A stretch of DNA of 51,816 nucleotides from contig JAJDCU010000003.1 of assembly GCA_029260655.1 (NCBI GenBank), positions 1 to 51,816 of the forward strand, given 5' to 3'. This document shows positions 29,308 to 36,990 of the stretch, one piece after another (position 1 is the stretch's first letter; every line of letters starts with the position of its first letter). The notes beneath the pieces were generated by a model, which ran no database searches, had not been told where the DNA came from, and saw only the letters and a program-made list of their open reading frames with translations. Source of the stretch: Phycisphaeraceae bacterium (GTDB lineage: Bacteria; Planctomycetota; Phycisphaerae; Phycisphaerales; Phycisphaeraceae). Both the position numbers and the translations under genes were made by a program.

Positions 29308-30345
29308 TTAGAACGGCCGTTCGCGCATCGTGCACGCCATGATCGCTTTGGCGGTGTGCAGGCGGTTCTCGGCTTCTTGGAAGACGATGGACTGTGGGCC
29401 GTCGATCACGGCATCCGTCACCTCTGCATCGCGGTCGGCGGGCAGGCAGTGCATGTAGACGGCAGACTTCTTCGCCAAGCCCATGCGGCGCTCGTCACAG
29501 ATCCAGTCCTTGTGCTTGTGGTTCATCTCTAAACAAGCCTGCTGGTTCGCGTCGATCTCGGCCTTGGTCGTGGCGTTCTGGCGTTCGAGCATCAGTTCGT
29601 AGACGCCCCAGCTCTTGGGATAGACGATATCGGCATCGGCGAAGGCGGCGTCCATGTCGTCGACGATCTCGAACGACCCGCCGGACTCTTTGGCGTTGGC
29701 TTTGGCCGATTCCACCGTGCGGTTGATCAGGTTGTAGCCCTCGGGGTGTGCCAGAGAAACATGCATCCCGAAGCGCGTCATCAAGGTGATCAATCCCTGC
29801 GGCACGCTAAGCGGCTTGGCGTAGGACGGCGCAAACGCCCAGGTGACGGCGATCTTCAGGCCCTGGACGTTGTCCTTGCCGAAGTGTTCGCGGATGGTCA
29901 TGATGTCGGCCAATGTCTGGGTCGGGTGGTCGACGTCGCACTGCATGTTGATGATCGGGACGTTGCACGCCGCCGCCATCTCACGCATGTACTTGTTGCC
30001 CTCATCCAGGACCAGGTCGTGGCGGACACAGATCCCGTGGCCCATCGCGGCCAGGATCTTGCCGGTGTCGGCCGGGGTTTCGCCGTGGCTGATCTGGGTG
30101 ACATCGGCGTCCAGGAAGTGCGCGTGCCCGCCGAGCTGGGTCATCCCCGCCTCGAAGGCGTTGCGCGTCCGCGTGGACTTATCAAAAAACAACAGGTACG
30201 CGGTCTGGTTATTCAACACGACCGTCGGCTCGCCGCGGTGAAACTTGGCTTTCAGCTCGTCCGAGGTTTCCAGTAGCAGGTTCAATTCGGCCAGGCTCAG
30301 GTCCTGGGTCTCGATGTAGTCTTTTCCTTTGAGGCTCGTCGTCAT
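29308..30345 (-). CDS. ygeW: YgeW-type carbamoyltransferase-like protein
   Basis: 345 residues. FFDKSTRTRNAFEAG is the STRTR phosphate loop of the carbamoyltransferase family, QCDVDHPTQTLADIMT is the carbamoyl-phosphate and dimer stretch, and YMHCLPADRD is the substrate loop. The pattern is that of the YgeW branch, close to ornithine and acetylornithine carbamoyltransferases but of unclear amino substrate. It probably runs in the phosphorolytic direction, giving carbamoyl phosphate for YqeA. It lies 8 bases after ygeY and shares its transcript. Confidence 0.9.
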   Translation of the reverse strand: MTTSLKGKDYIETQDLSLAELNLLLETSDELKAKFHRGEPTVVLNNQTAYLLFFDKSTRTRNAFEAGMTQLGGHAHFLDADVTQISHGETPADTGKILAAMGHGICVRHDLVLDEGNKYMREMAAACNVPIINMQCDVDHPTQTLADIMTIREHFGKDNVQGLKIAVTWAFAPSYAKPLSVPQGLITLMTRFGMHVSLAHPEGYNLINRTVESAKANAKESGGSFEIVDDMDAAFADADIVYPKSWGVYELMLERQNATTKAEIDANQQACLEMNHKHKDWICDERRMGLAKKSAVYMHCLPADRDAEVTDAVIDGPQSIVFQEAENRLHTAKAIMACTMRERPF

Positions 30346-30353
30346 CTGTTTAC

Positions 30354-31619
30354 TTAACCTTTCCTTCGCTTGACATTCATCTTGGTTTTGTTGGGTCGTT
30401 TAGCTGCCAGGTCGCAGTACGCCTCGCCGAACCCGGCGTAAAACGCGGCGCACTTGACCAGGTGGTCGATCGGGACAGAGTCGTTGACGGTGTGGGCGAC
30501 GTTCTCCGGGGCCGGCCCGAACCCGACGCAGGGGATCCCGTACATCCCAGCGATAGACACGGCGTTGGTGCTGAACGTCCAGCGGTGCAGCGTCGGGGCA
30601 ACGCCCAACACATCTCGGTGGGCCTTCACCGCCGCCTGGACCTGGAGCGCATCTTCCGGCTCGCACCAGGTCGGGAAGTATTTTTCGGTCTCGTAGGTCA
30701 GCCCCGTGTAGCTCGGTCGGGCGTAGCGCAGGACCTCGACCTTGGCCTTGACCCCGGCCCGCTTGACGGCGTCCTTCACTTCACGGACCGCGGACGCTTT
30801 GGTGTCCCCGACAGTCAGCCGGCGGTCCAGGTGGATGAACGCCTCACCCGGGACGGCACACATACTCGGGGTCTTGCAATCGACGTAGCTGACAGTGATC
30901 GTCCCCTTGCCCAGGAACTTGTCGGCCTTGAGCCGCTTGTTGAGTTTCTCGATCTCGTTGGCGACCTTGGCGATCTTGTAGATGGCGTTGTCGCCCTTGT
31001 GGGGCATCGAGCCGTGGCAGGATTTGCCCTTGGCGGTCACGCCGATCTCCATCCGCCCGCGGTGGCCCCGAAGGATCCAGCAGTTGGTCGAGTCGGTGAC
31101 GACCACGGCGTCCGGCTTGATCTTGTCCTCGTTGACGATGTACTGCCAGCACAGCCCGTCGCAGTCTTCCTCCATCACGGTGAAGACCACCAGCAGGTAG
31201 TATTCGGACATATCCAACTTTAGATCACGCATGATCTTTCCGGCGTAGACCATGGCGGGGACGGCCCCTTCCTGGTCGCCTGCGCCCCGGCCCCAAACCT
31301 TGCCGTCCGCGACTTTGCCCTTATAGGGGTCGTGTTTCCACTCCGAGCGGTCCCCGACGCCGACGGTGTCGACGTGGGCGTCGATGGCGATCAACTTCTT
31401 GCCTTTGCCGGGTTTGCCGACCTGGCCGAAGAGATTGCCCATCTTATCGGACCATATCTTGTCGAAAGCCCCGGTGGCTTTCATTTCCTGCTTGATACGG
31501 GCGATGACCTTGCCCTCCTCGGCTGACTCCGAGGGGATAGCGATCATGTCCCGCAGGAAGCGGATCATTCGGGGTTTATATTTTTGGGCTTGAGTAACGA
31601 ATCGGGAGGTTTGGGGCAT
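30354..31619 (-). CDS. ygeY: YgeY-type M20-family metallohydrolase
   Basis: 421 residues. Metal ligands appear in AIDAHVDTVGVGD, GRGAGDQEGA and the Glu pair of TVMEEDCDG, the standard M20/M28 two-zinc site; a lid domain lies in the middle (about 205-320). The YgeY group is classed as a putative selenium-metabolism hydrolase by old association, but newer work on gut bacteria places it in urate breakdown. It likely hydrolyses an amide or carbamoylated intermediate ahead of YgeW. First gene of the minus unit that starts in the divergent region before xdhD. Confidence 0.88.
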   Translation of the reverse strand: MPQTSRFVTQAQKYKPRMIRFLRDMIAIPSESAEEGKVIARIKQEMKATGAFDKIWSDKMGNLFGQVGKPGKGKKLIAIDAHVDTVGVGDRSEWKHDPYKGKVADGKVWGRGAGDQEGAVPAMVYAGKIMRDLKLDMSEYYLLVVFTVMEEDCDGLCWQYIVNEDKIKPDAVVVTDSTNCWILRGHRGRMEIGVTAKGKSCHGSMPHKGDNAIYKIAKVANEIEKLNKRLKADKFLGKGTITVSYVDCKTPSMCAVPGEAFIHLDRRLTVGDTKASAVREVKDAVKRAGVKAKVEVLRYARPSYTGLTYETEKYFPTWCEPEDALQVQAAVKAHRDVLGVAPTLHRWTFSTNAVSIAGMYGIPCVGFGPAPENVAHTVNDSVPIDHLVKCAAFYAGFGEAYCDLAAKRPNKTKMNVKRRKG

Positions 31620-31655
31620 AGACGTGTTTTTATACCAGACATGGGCTATGTCACA

Positions 31656-31682
31656 AAGCGAAATATTCTCGAAGTTTCGCTT
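31656..31682. promoter_or_regulatory. 8-bp perfect inverted repeat in the ygeY/xdhD divergent region
   Basis: AAGCGAAA at 31656-31663 and TTTCGCTT at 31675-31682 are perfect inverted copies around an 11-base spacer. The place between two divergent genes of one pathway fits an operator for a shared regulator. No regulator gene is next to it. A second palindrome lies 50 bases to the right. Confidence 0.45.
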
Positions 31683-31730
31683 GGTGATATTGGCCTCACC
31701 GGCGACAATGGGGATTGGTGGAAGGATAGT

Positions 31731-31743
31731 CCGGCTAAGCCGG
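31731..31743. promoter_or_regulatory. Palindrome CCGGCT-A-AGCCGG upstream of xdhD
   Basis: Thirteen-base palindrome with 6-base arms around one A, 74 bases before the xdhD ATG. It could be a second operator half or a small hairpin; chance occurrence in GC-rich DNA is possible. Confidence 0.3.
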
Positions 31744-31816
31744 GCACGAGTTGGCCACTTGTATCAAGAAAAAAACCGGGATCGCAGGCTTTAGAGCCGC
31801 GCGGAGGCCAACCGTT

Positions 31817-34477
31817 ATGAGTACATTGTCTCGTATGTCCGCCACGACCCAGACTTTGCGCTGCAACGTCAACGGCGAGCCGGTCTCGGTCGATCTCGTC
31901 GACGACGGGCTTACCTTGCTGGATGTCCTGCGCGACCACCTGGGCATCACCTCGCCCAAGAACGGCTGCCAGCCCCAGGCCCAGTGCGGCTGCTGCACGG
32001 TCCTGGTCGATGGCAAACCGATGATGTCCTGCACCATGAAGCCCAGCCGGGTCCAGGGCAAGACGGTGACGACCCTTGAGGGGCTTGACGAGGAACATCG
32101 CAAGCAGATCGCGGATAGCTTTGTGCAATGCGGCGGCGTGCAGTGCGGGTTCTGCATCCCGGGCTTCGCCATGCGGGGCGTGGGGCTGTGCACTAAGAAC
32201 CCGAATCCCAGCCGGGATGAGATCACCAAGGCCGTCCGCCCGCACCTGTGCCGCTGCACGGGCTACAAACAGGTCATCGACAGCATCGAACTCTACAGCA
32301 AGGTCCGCGAGGGCACAGTGGCGCCCACGCCCAACGAGGCCGACGGTTCGGGCAAGGTCGGGACCAGCCTTAAGCGTTACTCCGGGCACGATGCCGTGCT
32401 GGGCGACCGCAAGTATGTTGACGACATGACCGTCGCGGGCATGCTCTTTGGGGCGCTTCGTCTGGCGGATCATCCCCGGGCGACGGTGGTGAGCGTCGAC
32501 GCGAGCAAGGCCCTGGCGTTGGAAGGTGTGCATCGGGTGGTGACGGCCAAGGACGTCCCCGGCGAAATCTACGTCGGGCTGATCGAACGCGATTGGCCGG
32601 TCTTCGTTCCCCCGGGCCAGGACACCCGCTGCACCGGGGATGTGATCGCCGCCGTGGTCGCAGACAGTCAGCGTCTGGCACGACAGGCCGCCGAGCTGAT
32701 CGACATTGAATACATCGTCAAAGAACCCGTCACCGATCCGGTTAAGGCGCTTGAGCCCGGCTCGCCTTTGGTCCATCCCGAGCGCGGGACGAACCTGCTC
32801 AACGAGTCGAGTCTGAAAAAGGGCGACGCCGAAGCCGCGTTTGCTCAATGCGCCCACGTCATCGAAGACACCTACCGGACCCAGCACATCGAGCACATGT
32901 TCCTTGAGCCCGAGGCCTGCATCGTGGTCCCCACCGACACCGACAACGGCCGGACGCTGAAGGTCTACAGCCAGGGCCAGGGCGTGTTCGACGACCGCCG
33001 ACAGATTGCATCGTTACTGAACGTCGACCAGGACAACATCGAGGTTGCTTTGGTCAGCAACGGTGGGGCGTTCGGCGGCAAAGAGGACATGTCCGTCCAG
33101 GGCCAGACCGCGCTGCTGGCCTTCCTCACCGGCAAGCCGGTCAAGACCACGCTCACCCGACCGGAGAGCTTCCGCATCCACGTCAAGCGTCACCCGATCA
33201 CACTGACTTACAAGATCGGCTGCGACGCCGACGGCCACATCCTTGCGGTCAAGGCGAACATCATCGGTGACAAGGGCGCGTACGCCTCTGTCGGCGCGAA
33301 AGTCCTCGAACGGGCGGGCGGTCACTGCACCGGGCCGTATCGCGTGCCGAATATCGACATGCACACCAAGGCTGTCTACACCAACAACCCGCCGTGCGGC
33401 GCGATGCGAGGCTTTGGCGCGAACCAGGCGGCGTTCGCCATCGAGGGCCTGCTCGACCGGCTCGCGGAGAAGTGCGGGATCGACGGCTACGACATCCGCG
33501 ACCGGAACATCCTGGAGCTCGGCGACGCCTTCGCCACCGGACAGATCCTCGACAAAGCTTTCGGCCTGCGGCGCACCCTCGAAGCGGTCAAGGACCAATA
33601 CAAGAGCGCCAAGTACGCCGGGATCGCCTGCGGGATCAAGAACGTCGGCCTGGGCAACGGCATGCCCGACATCGGACGCGCCGCGATCACGGTGGAAGAT
33701 GAGAACACCCTGCACATCCGAACCGGGTTCACCGAGATGGGCCAGGGGCTGTTTACCCTCTGCATCCAGTTCGCACACGAAGCGACCGGGCTGGCTCCGG
33801 AACTGTTCAGGTGCTCGACCGATACGACACTCAAGCTCGATTGCGGACAGACCACCGCCAGCAGGGCCACGGTCCTGGCCGGCAACGCCATCGCGGAGGT
33901 CGGCAAGACGCTCAAGGCGCAACTGGATCAAGGCAAGACGCTCAAGGACCTTGTCGGGCAAGTCTTCCAGGGCGAGTGGCGCTGCGACTACACCAGCAAG
34001 CTCGGCAAGGATATGGACAAGCCCGGCGGGCCTAAGACGCACATCACCTACGGCTTCGCCACGCAGGTCGCCATCCTTGACGACGACGGCGCGCTGAAGA
34101 AGATGATCGCCTGCCACGATGTCGGCCGGGTCATCAACCCCACGCAACTGAAGGGTCAGATGTACGGCTCGCTGCACATGGGCATCGGCTACGCCCTGAC
34201 CGAAGATTTCGAGGTTGAGGGGGCGGAGATCCAGGCCAAGAAGATCAACGACTGCGGCGTTCTGCGGGCGCATCAGATGCCGGAGATGGAGCTGATGTTC
34301 ATCGAAGAGCCCGACCCCGAGTGCCCGTTCGGCGCACGCGGCGTCGGCGAGATCGGTCTGGTTCCCACCGCGCCCGCCATCGCCGGTGCGATGTATCAGT
34401 TCGACAAGATCGTCCGTCGGAAACTCCCGATGACCGATTCGCCCGCCGGCAAAGCCATTCAAAAGCCCAAGCGTTGA
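31817..34477 (+). CDS. xdhD: Fused iron-sulfur/molybdenum hydroxylase, XdhD type
   Basis: 886 residues from the ATG at 31817 with GGAGG nine bases upstream. The N-terminal ferredoxin-like domain has NGCQPQAQCGCCTV (C51, C57, C60) and the second [2Fe-2S] domain has CGGVQCGFC and RCTGY. The molybdenum domain follows from about residue 190, with GGAFGGKE, AMRGFGANQ and GARGVGEIGLVPTAP, whose Glu is the expected base. FeS and Mo domains are in one chain and the FAD domain is absent, as in XdhD of E. coli, a probable purine hydroxylase. The mocA-like gene next to it suggests a cytosine dinucleotide cofactor. Likely substrates are hypoxanthine, xanthine or relatives; not proven by sequence. Confidence 0.9.
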   Translation: MSTLSRMSATTQTLRCNVNGEPVSVDLVDDGLTLLDVLRDHLGITSPKNGCQPQAQCGCCTVLVDGKPMMSCTMKPSRVQGKTVTTLEGLDEEHRKQIADSFVQCGGVQCGFCIPGFAMRGVGLCTKNPNPSRDEITKAVRPHLCRCTGYKQVIDSIELYSKVREGTVAPTPNEADGSGKVGTSLKRYSGHDAVLGDRKYVDDMTVAGMLFGALRLADHPRATVVSVDASKALALEGVHRVVTAKDVPGEIYVGLIERDWPVFVPPGQDTRCTGDVIAAVVADSQRLARQAAELIDIEYIVKEPVTDPVKALEPGSPLVHPERGTNLLNESSLKKGDAEAAFAQCAHVIEDTYRTQHIEHMFLEPEACIVVPTDTDNGRTLKVYSQGQGVFDDRRQIASLLNVDQDNIEVALVSNGGAFGGKEDMSVQGQTALLAFLTGKPVKTTLTRPESFRIHVKRHPITLTYKIGCDADGHILAVKANIIGDKGAYASVGAKVLERAGGHCTGPYRVPNIDMHTKAVYTNNPPCGAMRGFGANQAAFAIEGLLDRLAEKCGIDGYDIRDRNILELGDAFATGQILDKAFGLRRTLEAVKDQYKSAKYAGIACGIKNVGLGNGMPDIGRAAITVEDENTLHIRTGFTEMGQGLFTLCIQFAHEATGLAPELFRCSTDTTLKLDCGQTTASRATVLAGNAIAEVGKTLKAQLDQGKTLKDLVGQVFQGEWRCDYTSKLGKDMDKPGGPKTHITYGFATQVAILDDDGALKKMIACHDVGRVINPTQLKGQMYGSLHMGIGYALTEDFEVEGAEIQAKKINDCGVLRAHQMPEMELMFIEEPDPECPFGARGVGEIGLVPTAPAIAGAMYQFDKIVRRKLPMTDSPAGKAIQKPKR

Positions 34478-34534
34478 GGTCTACCCCTATGCCGCACGCT
34501 GTGTAGCTGCGGCGGGTTTTAGCCAGGCCACGCC

Positions 34535-35152
34535 ATGCCCAGCATCCACGCCATCATCCCCGCCGCCGGCCGGTCGAGCCGAATGGGTCGGCCCAAGCAA
34601 TTGATGGAAGTAGCCGGCCGGCCGATGCTGCTTGCGGTGGTCGAGCCGATCGCCATGTGCCCGGCTGTTACCGCAGCGGTCATCGTGACCAACAGCATGG
34701 TCGCCTCATCCTTTGAACTGGCCGGGCCTAAGCTCAGCGTCGTACTCAACGACGAACCCGACGCCGAGATGATCGACTCGGTCAGACTGGGCGTGGTTCA
34801 GCTTCAGCGTGAGCACGACTTGGCCCCGGATGACGGCATCTTGATCTGCCCGGGGGATCAACCGGGGTTGACCACCGACGACATCGCACGCTGCTGCCAG
34901 GCCTTCGCGCAGACGCCCGGGAAGATCATCATCGCCGCGCACGACGGCAAGCGGGGCCATCCGATGATCTTCCCCGCGTCGATGATCCCATACGTCATGT
35001 CTAACGCCTGCGACGTTGGGTTACGAGAACTGCCTCAGGCGCACGAGGGCCGAGTTGTTACAACCGAACTTCCGAGCCCCGCGATTGTCCGTAACATTAA
35101 TACGCCGGAAGACTATCGCGGCCTGTCACGTGCGCCAGAACCACACTCATAA
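34535..35152 (+). CDS. mocA: MocA/MobA-like molybdenum cofactor nucleotidyltransferase
   Basis: 205 residues. IIPAAGRSSRMGRPKQLMEV is the nucleotide-binding N-terminus of the MobA-like family, ICPGDQPGL is the Mg-binding Asp motif, and GHPMIFP follows. MocA adds CMP to molybdopterin for hydroxylases of the xanthine dehydrogenase family, which fits its place 57 bases after xdhD. The gene symbol is by family; a YgfJ-type name would also fit. Its stop abuts the stop of the convergent sigma-factor gene. Confidence 0.85.
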   Translation: MPSIHAIIPAAGRSSRMGRPKQLMEVAGRPMLLAVVEPIAMCPAVTAAVIVTNSMVASSFELAGPKLSVVLNDEPDAEMIDSVRLGVVQLQREHDLAPDDGILICPGDQPGLTTDDIARCCQAFAQTPGKIIIAAHDGKRGHPMIFPASMIPYVMSNACDVGLRELPQAHEGRVVTTELPSPAIVRNINTPEDYRGLSRAPEPHS

Positions 35153-36676
35153 TCAACCCGGATCCTGCCTGTTCGCCGACTGCACAAACTCTTGTCTCGG
35201 CTCCGCCAGCCACTGGAATATGTTTGCCAGATAATCGCCCTGGTAGGCAGTGTGACGGAAGATCCCTTCGGGGCTTAAGACATTTAGAACGATCACCCGG
35301 CCGCGACCGAGTTCGCCGACAACCAGGGCGGGTATCCGCATCGCCGAAACCGCCATGGAATGTATCAGATCGTTTGGCTCGGAGATATCGTTGCGCGTCA
35401 TGAGTATCTCGGCTCCACGGACAGGTTTATATAAGGGCCCGCAACCGCTGACCAGGAATGTTGTGCCCGCAGAGATTCCGGGGAAGGCGGGGTGACGCTT
35501 GTGATAGGTTGCCCACCGTGGCGAGATGCACGGGGTGGCGTGGCTGAAGCCTATCTCCGACCGGGACAGCATAAGCCGGCGCATGCGCGGATCGCTCATA
35601 TCTGTCGTGAGTTGCGAAGTGAAGTGTTCGTTGTACAGCCCGACCCCTTGGCTGACGGCGCTTGCGGTCGCCTCCAAAGCGGCGGTGGATGTCGCGTAGC
35701 TCCAACCCAGATAGATAGCATCCAGCGAAAGAAGTGAGTCGACGTCCGTGATATCAATCAGGCCTGCGGTGATGCCATAATCTCGCAGTGTGCGTTCGAT
35801 CGGCGCGTGGGCCGAGGTCCCAGGTTCAACCAGACCCACGTACTGAAACCCCATGCCGGATGAGAATTTGAGCGTCTTGACCTGGTACTCCACGGGCATA
35901 TGCCAACCGTCAAAGTTCGGCGTAAAAATGGACTGGTAGCTCAGATACACACCGACGCGGATCGGCCGGGACCAGCCCGGGAGGCAGTCCGATGTAGGTG
36001 TGCGGATACGGTGAGTATCGTCTTGCGGAGCCGTGTGCCAGTCCGCCCCAAGCCGCAGACCGCCACCGTCGTCATCGTTTTCGCCGATCGCCTGACCGGC
36101 CTCCATCAGGCAGGCGCTGAGCGTGTCCGAGTCCAGTGAATCGATCCCCATGTCTCGCAGCACCGCGCCCAGATCCCCGACAGCCCTCTGTACATGTCGG
36201 CTGATCGTCGCCACAGAGACATCCCGGATCCCCGCGATCACCCGCATCGGCATGTTGTATAGGAAGCAAGCCTGCAGAAGTGTCCGTGACGGCTCGTCCA
36301 GGCAACCCAGCGCCTCGGGGAGCCGGTGGCGCGCCATCTGCCGGGCGAGCGCACGCTGTGTGTCTGGCCCCGGATGATGTGAGAAGCTCTCGATCCGAGA
36401 GCGCTCTCGGCCCTGCTTGCGGATGATGTCCACGCACGCCGTGTAGGCAACCCTGTGCAGCCACGGCATCAGATTGTGAATCTTGTCAGCCTGAAGCGCC
36501 AGTTTCGTGAAAGTCTCCTGCACCGCGTCATCGATATCGTCGCGGCTGACCAGATGACGCCGGCACACCGACACCACCAATGGCCGAAACGCCTCCATCA
36601 GCGCCTCAAACGACTTGGGGTCACGATCCTGTACGTATCGGCGCAGATGATCTTGATGCATGGTGATGGACCGCAC
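35153..36676 (-). CDS. ECF-type sigma factor fused to a possible glutamine-amidotransferase/ThuA-like domain
   Basis: 507 residues. Sigma region 2 covers about residues 25-90 (DDIDDAVQETFTKLAL, MPWLHRVAYTACVDIIRK). Region 4 covers about 120-180, with an HTH around ISRHVQRAV. A Gly/Asp-rich linker leads to a C-terminal domain of about 270 residues beginning RVGVYLSYQSIF, with alternating strands, LVVGELGRGRVIVLN and GDYLANIFQWLAEP near the end. That pattern recalls ThuA/class I amidotransferase-like folds, but I see no nucleophile Cys elbow, so it is probably a sensor. Start may be GTG 36676 or ATG 36661; neither has a good ribosome site. No anti-sigma gene is adjacent. The fold call is tentative. 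Confidence 0.75.
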   Translation of the reverse strand: MRSITMHQDHLRRYVQDRDPKSFEALMEAFRPLVVSVCRRHLVSRDDIDDAVQETFTKLALQADKIHNLMPWLHRVAYTACVDIIRKQGRERSRIESFSHHPGPDTQRALARQMARHRLPEALGCLDEPSRTLLQACFLYNMPMRVIAGIRDVSVATISRHVQRAVGDLGAVLRDMGIDSLDSDTLSACLMEAGQAIGENDDDGGGLRLGADWHTAPQDDTHRIRTPTSDCLPGWSRPIRVGVYLSYQSIFTPNFDGWHMPVEYQVKTLKFSSGMGFQYVGLVEPGTSAHAPIERTLRDYGITAGLIDITDVDSLLSLDAIYLGWSYATSTAALEATASAVSQGVGLYNEHFTSQLTTDMSDPRMRRLMLSRSEIGFSHATPCISPRWATYHKRHPAFPGISAGTTFLVSGCGPLYKPVRGAEILMTRNDISEPNDLIHSMAVSAMRIPALVVGELGRGRVIVLNVLSPEGIFRHTAYQGDYLANIFQWLAEPRQEFVQSANRQDPG

Positions 36677-36990
36677 GGCGTTAGCGTCTCTATCTTAAAG
36701 ACGCCGAGGCCGCAGCGATTTGCAGCGGACTCGGAACCTATGAAAGAATTCCGAAGATTCTCCCATAACCTCGTCTAAGATTATATGAGATGATGTATTA
36801 ACTCGATGGCCTGGTGAGAAAGAATCGCCTTGCGGGCCATGATCCAGGTCAATAAGCCACAGTGATGACAGGCCAGGGGCTTGAAGGCGGTTGCTTGCGC
36901 CATTAGTAAGGCTGAACAGGCTGTGATCTTGAAAGCCCCTGCCAGTGGCTTACCCCGCATGAGCCCGGCATGCGGATCGAGCCAACCTCA
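36677..36990. other. Intergenic stretch with sigma-gene leader repeat and a long inverted repeat
   Basis: No gene seen. Just upstream of the sigma-factor gene GCGTCT (36684-36689) and AGACGC (36699-36704) form an inverted repeat. Further right CAGGGGCTT (36874-36882) and AAGCCCCTG (36933-36941) are perfect 9-base inverted copies 50 bases apart, located after the prpD-like stop, and may form a long hairpin at the operon end. No U-tract follows. The middle (36720-36810) is AT-rich and may hold the sigma-gene promoter. Confidence 0.35.

Noticed and set aside
33014-34462. Long minus-strand open frame opposite xdhD
   Set aside because: The plus strand encodes the well-conserved molybdenum domain here; the antisense peptide shows no domain, signal peptide or ribosome site.
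34492-34520. Weak stem-loop CCGCA/TGCGG with TTTT between xdhD and mocA
   Set aside because: The stem is only 5-6 base pairs and the loop is long; the two genes are expected to be co-transcribed.
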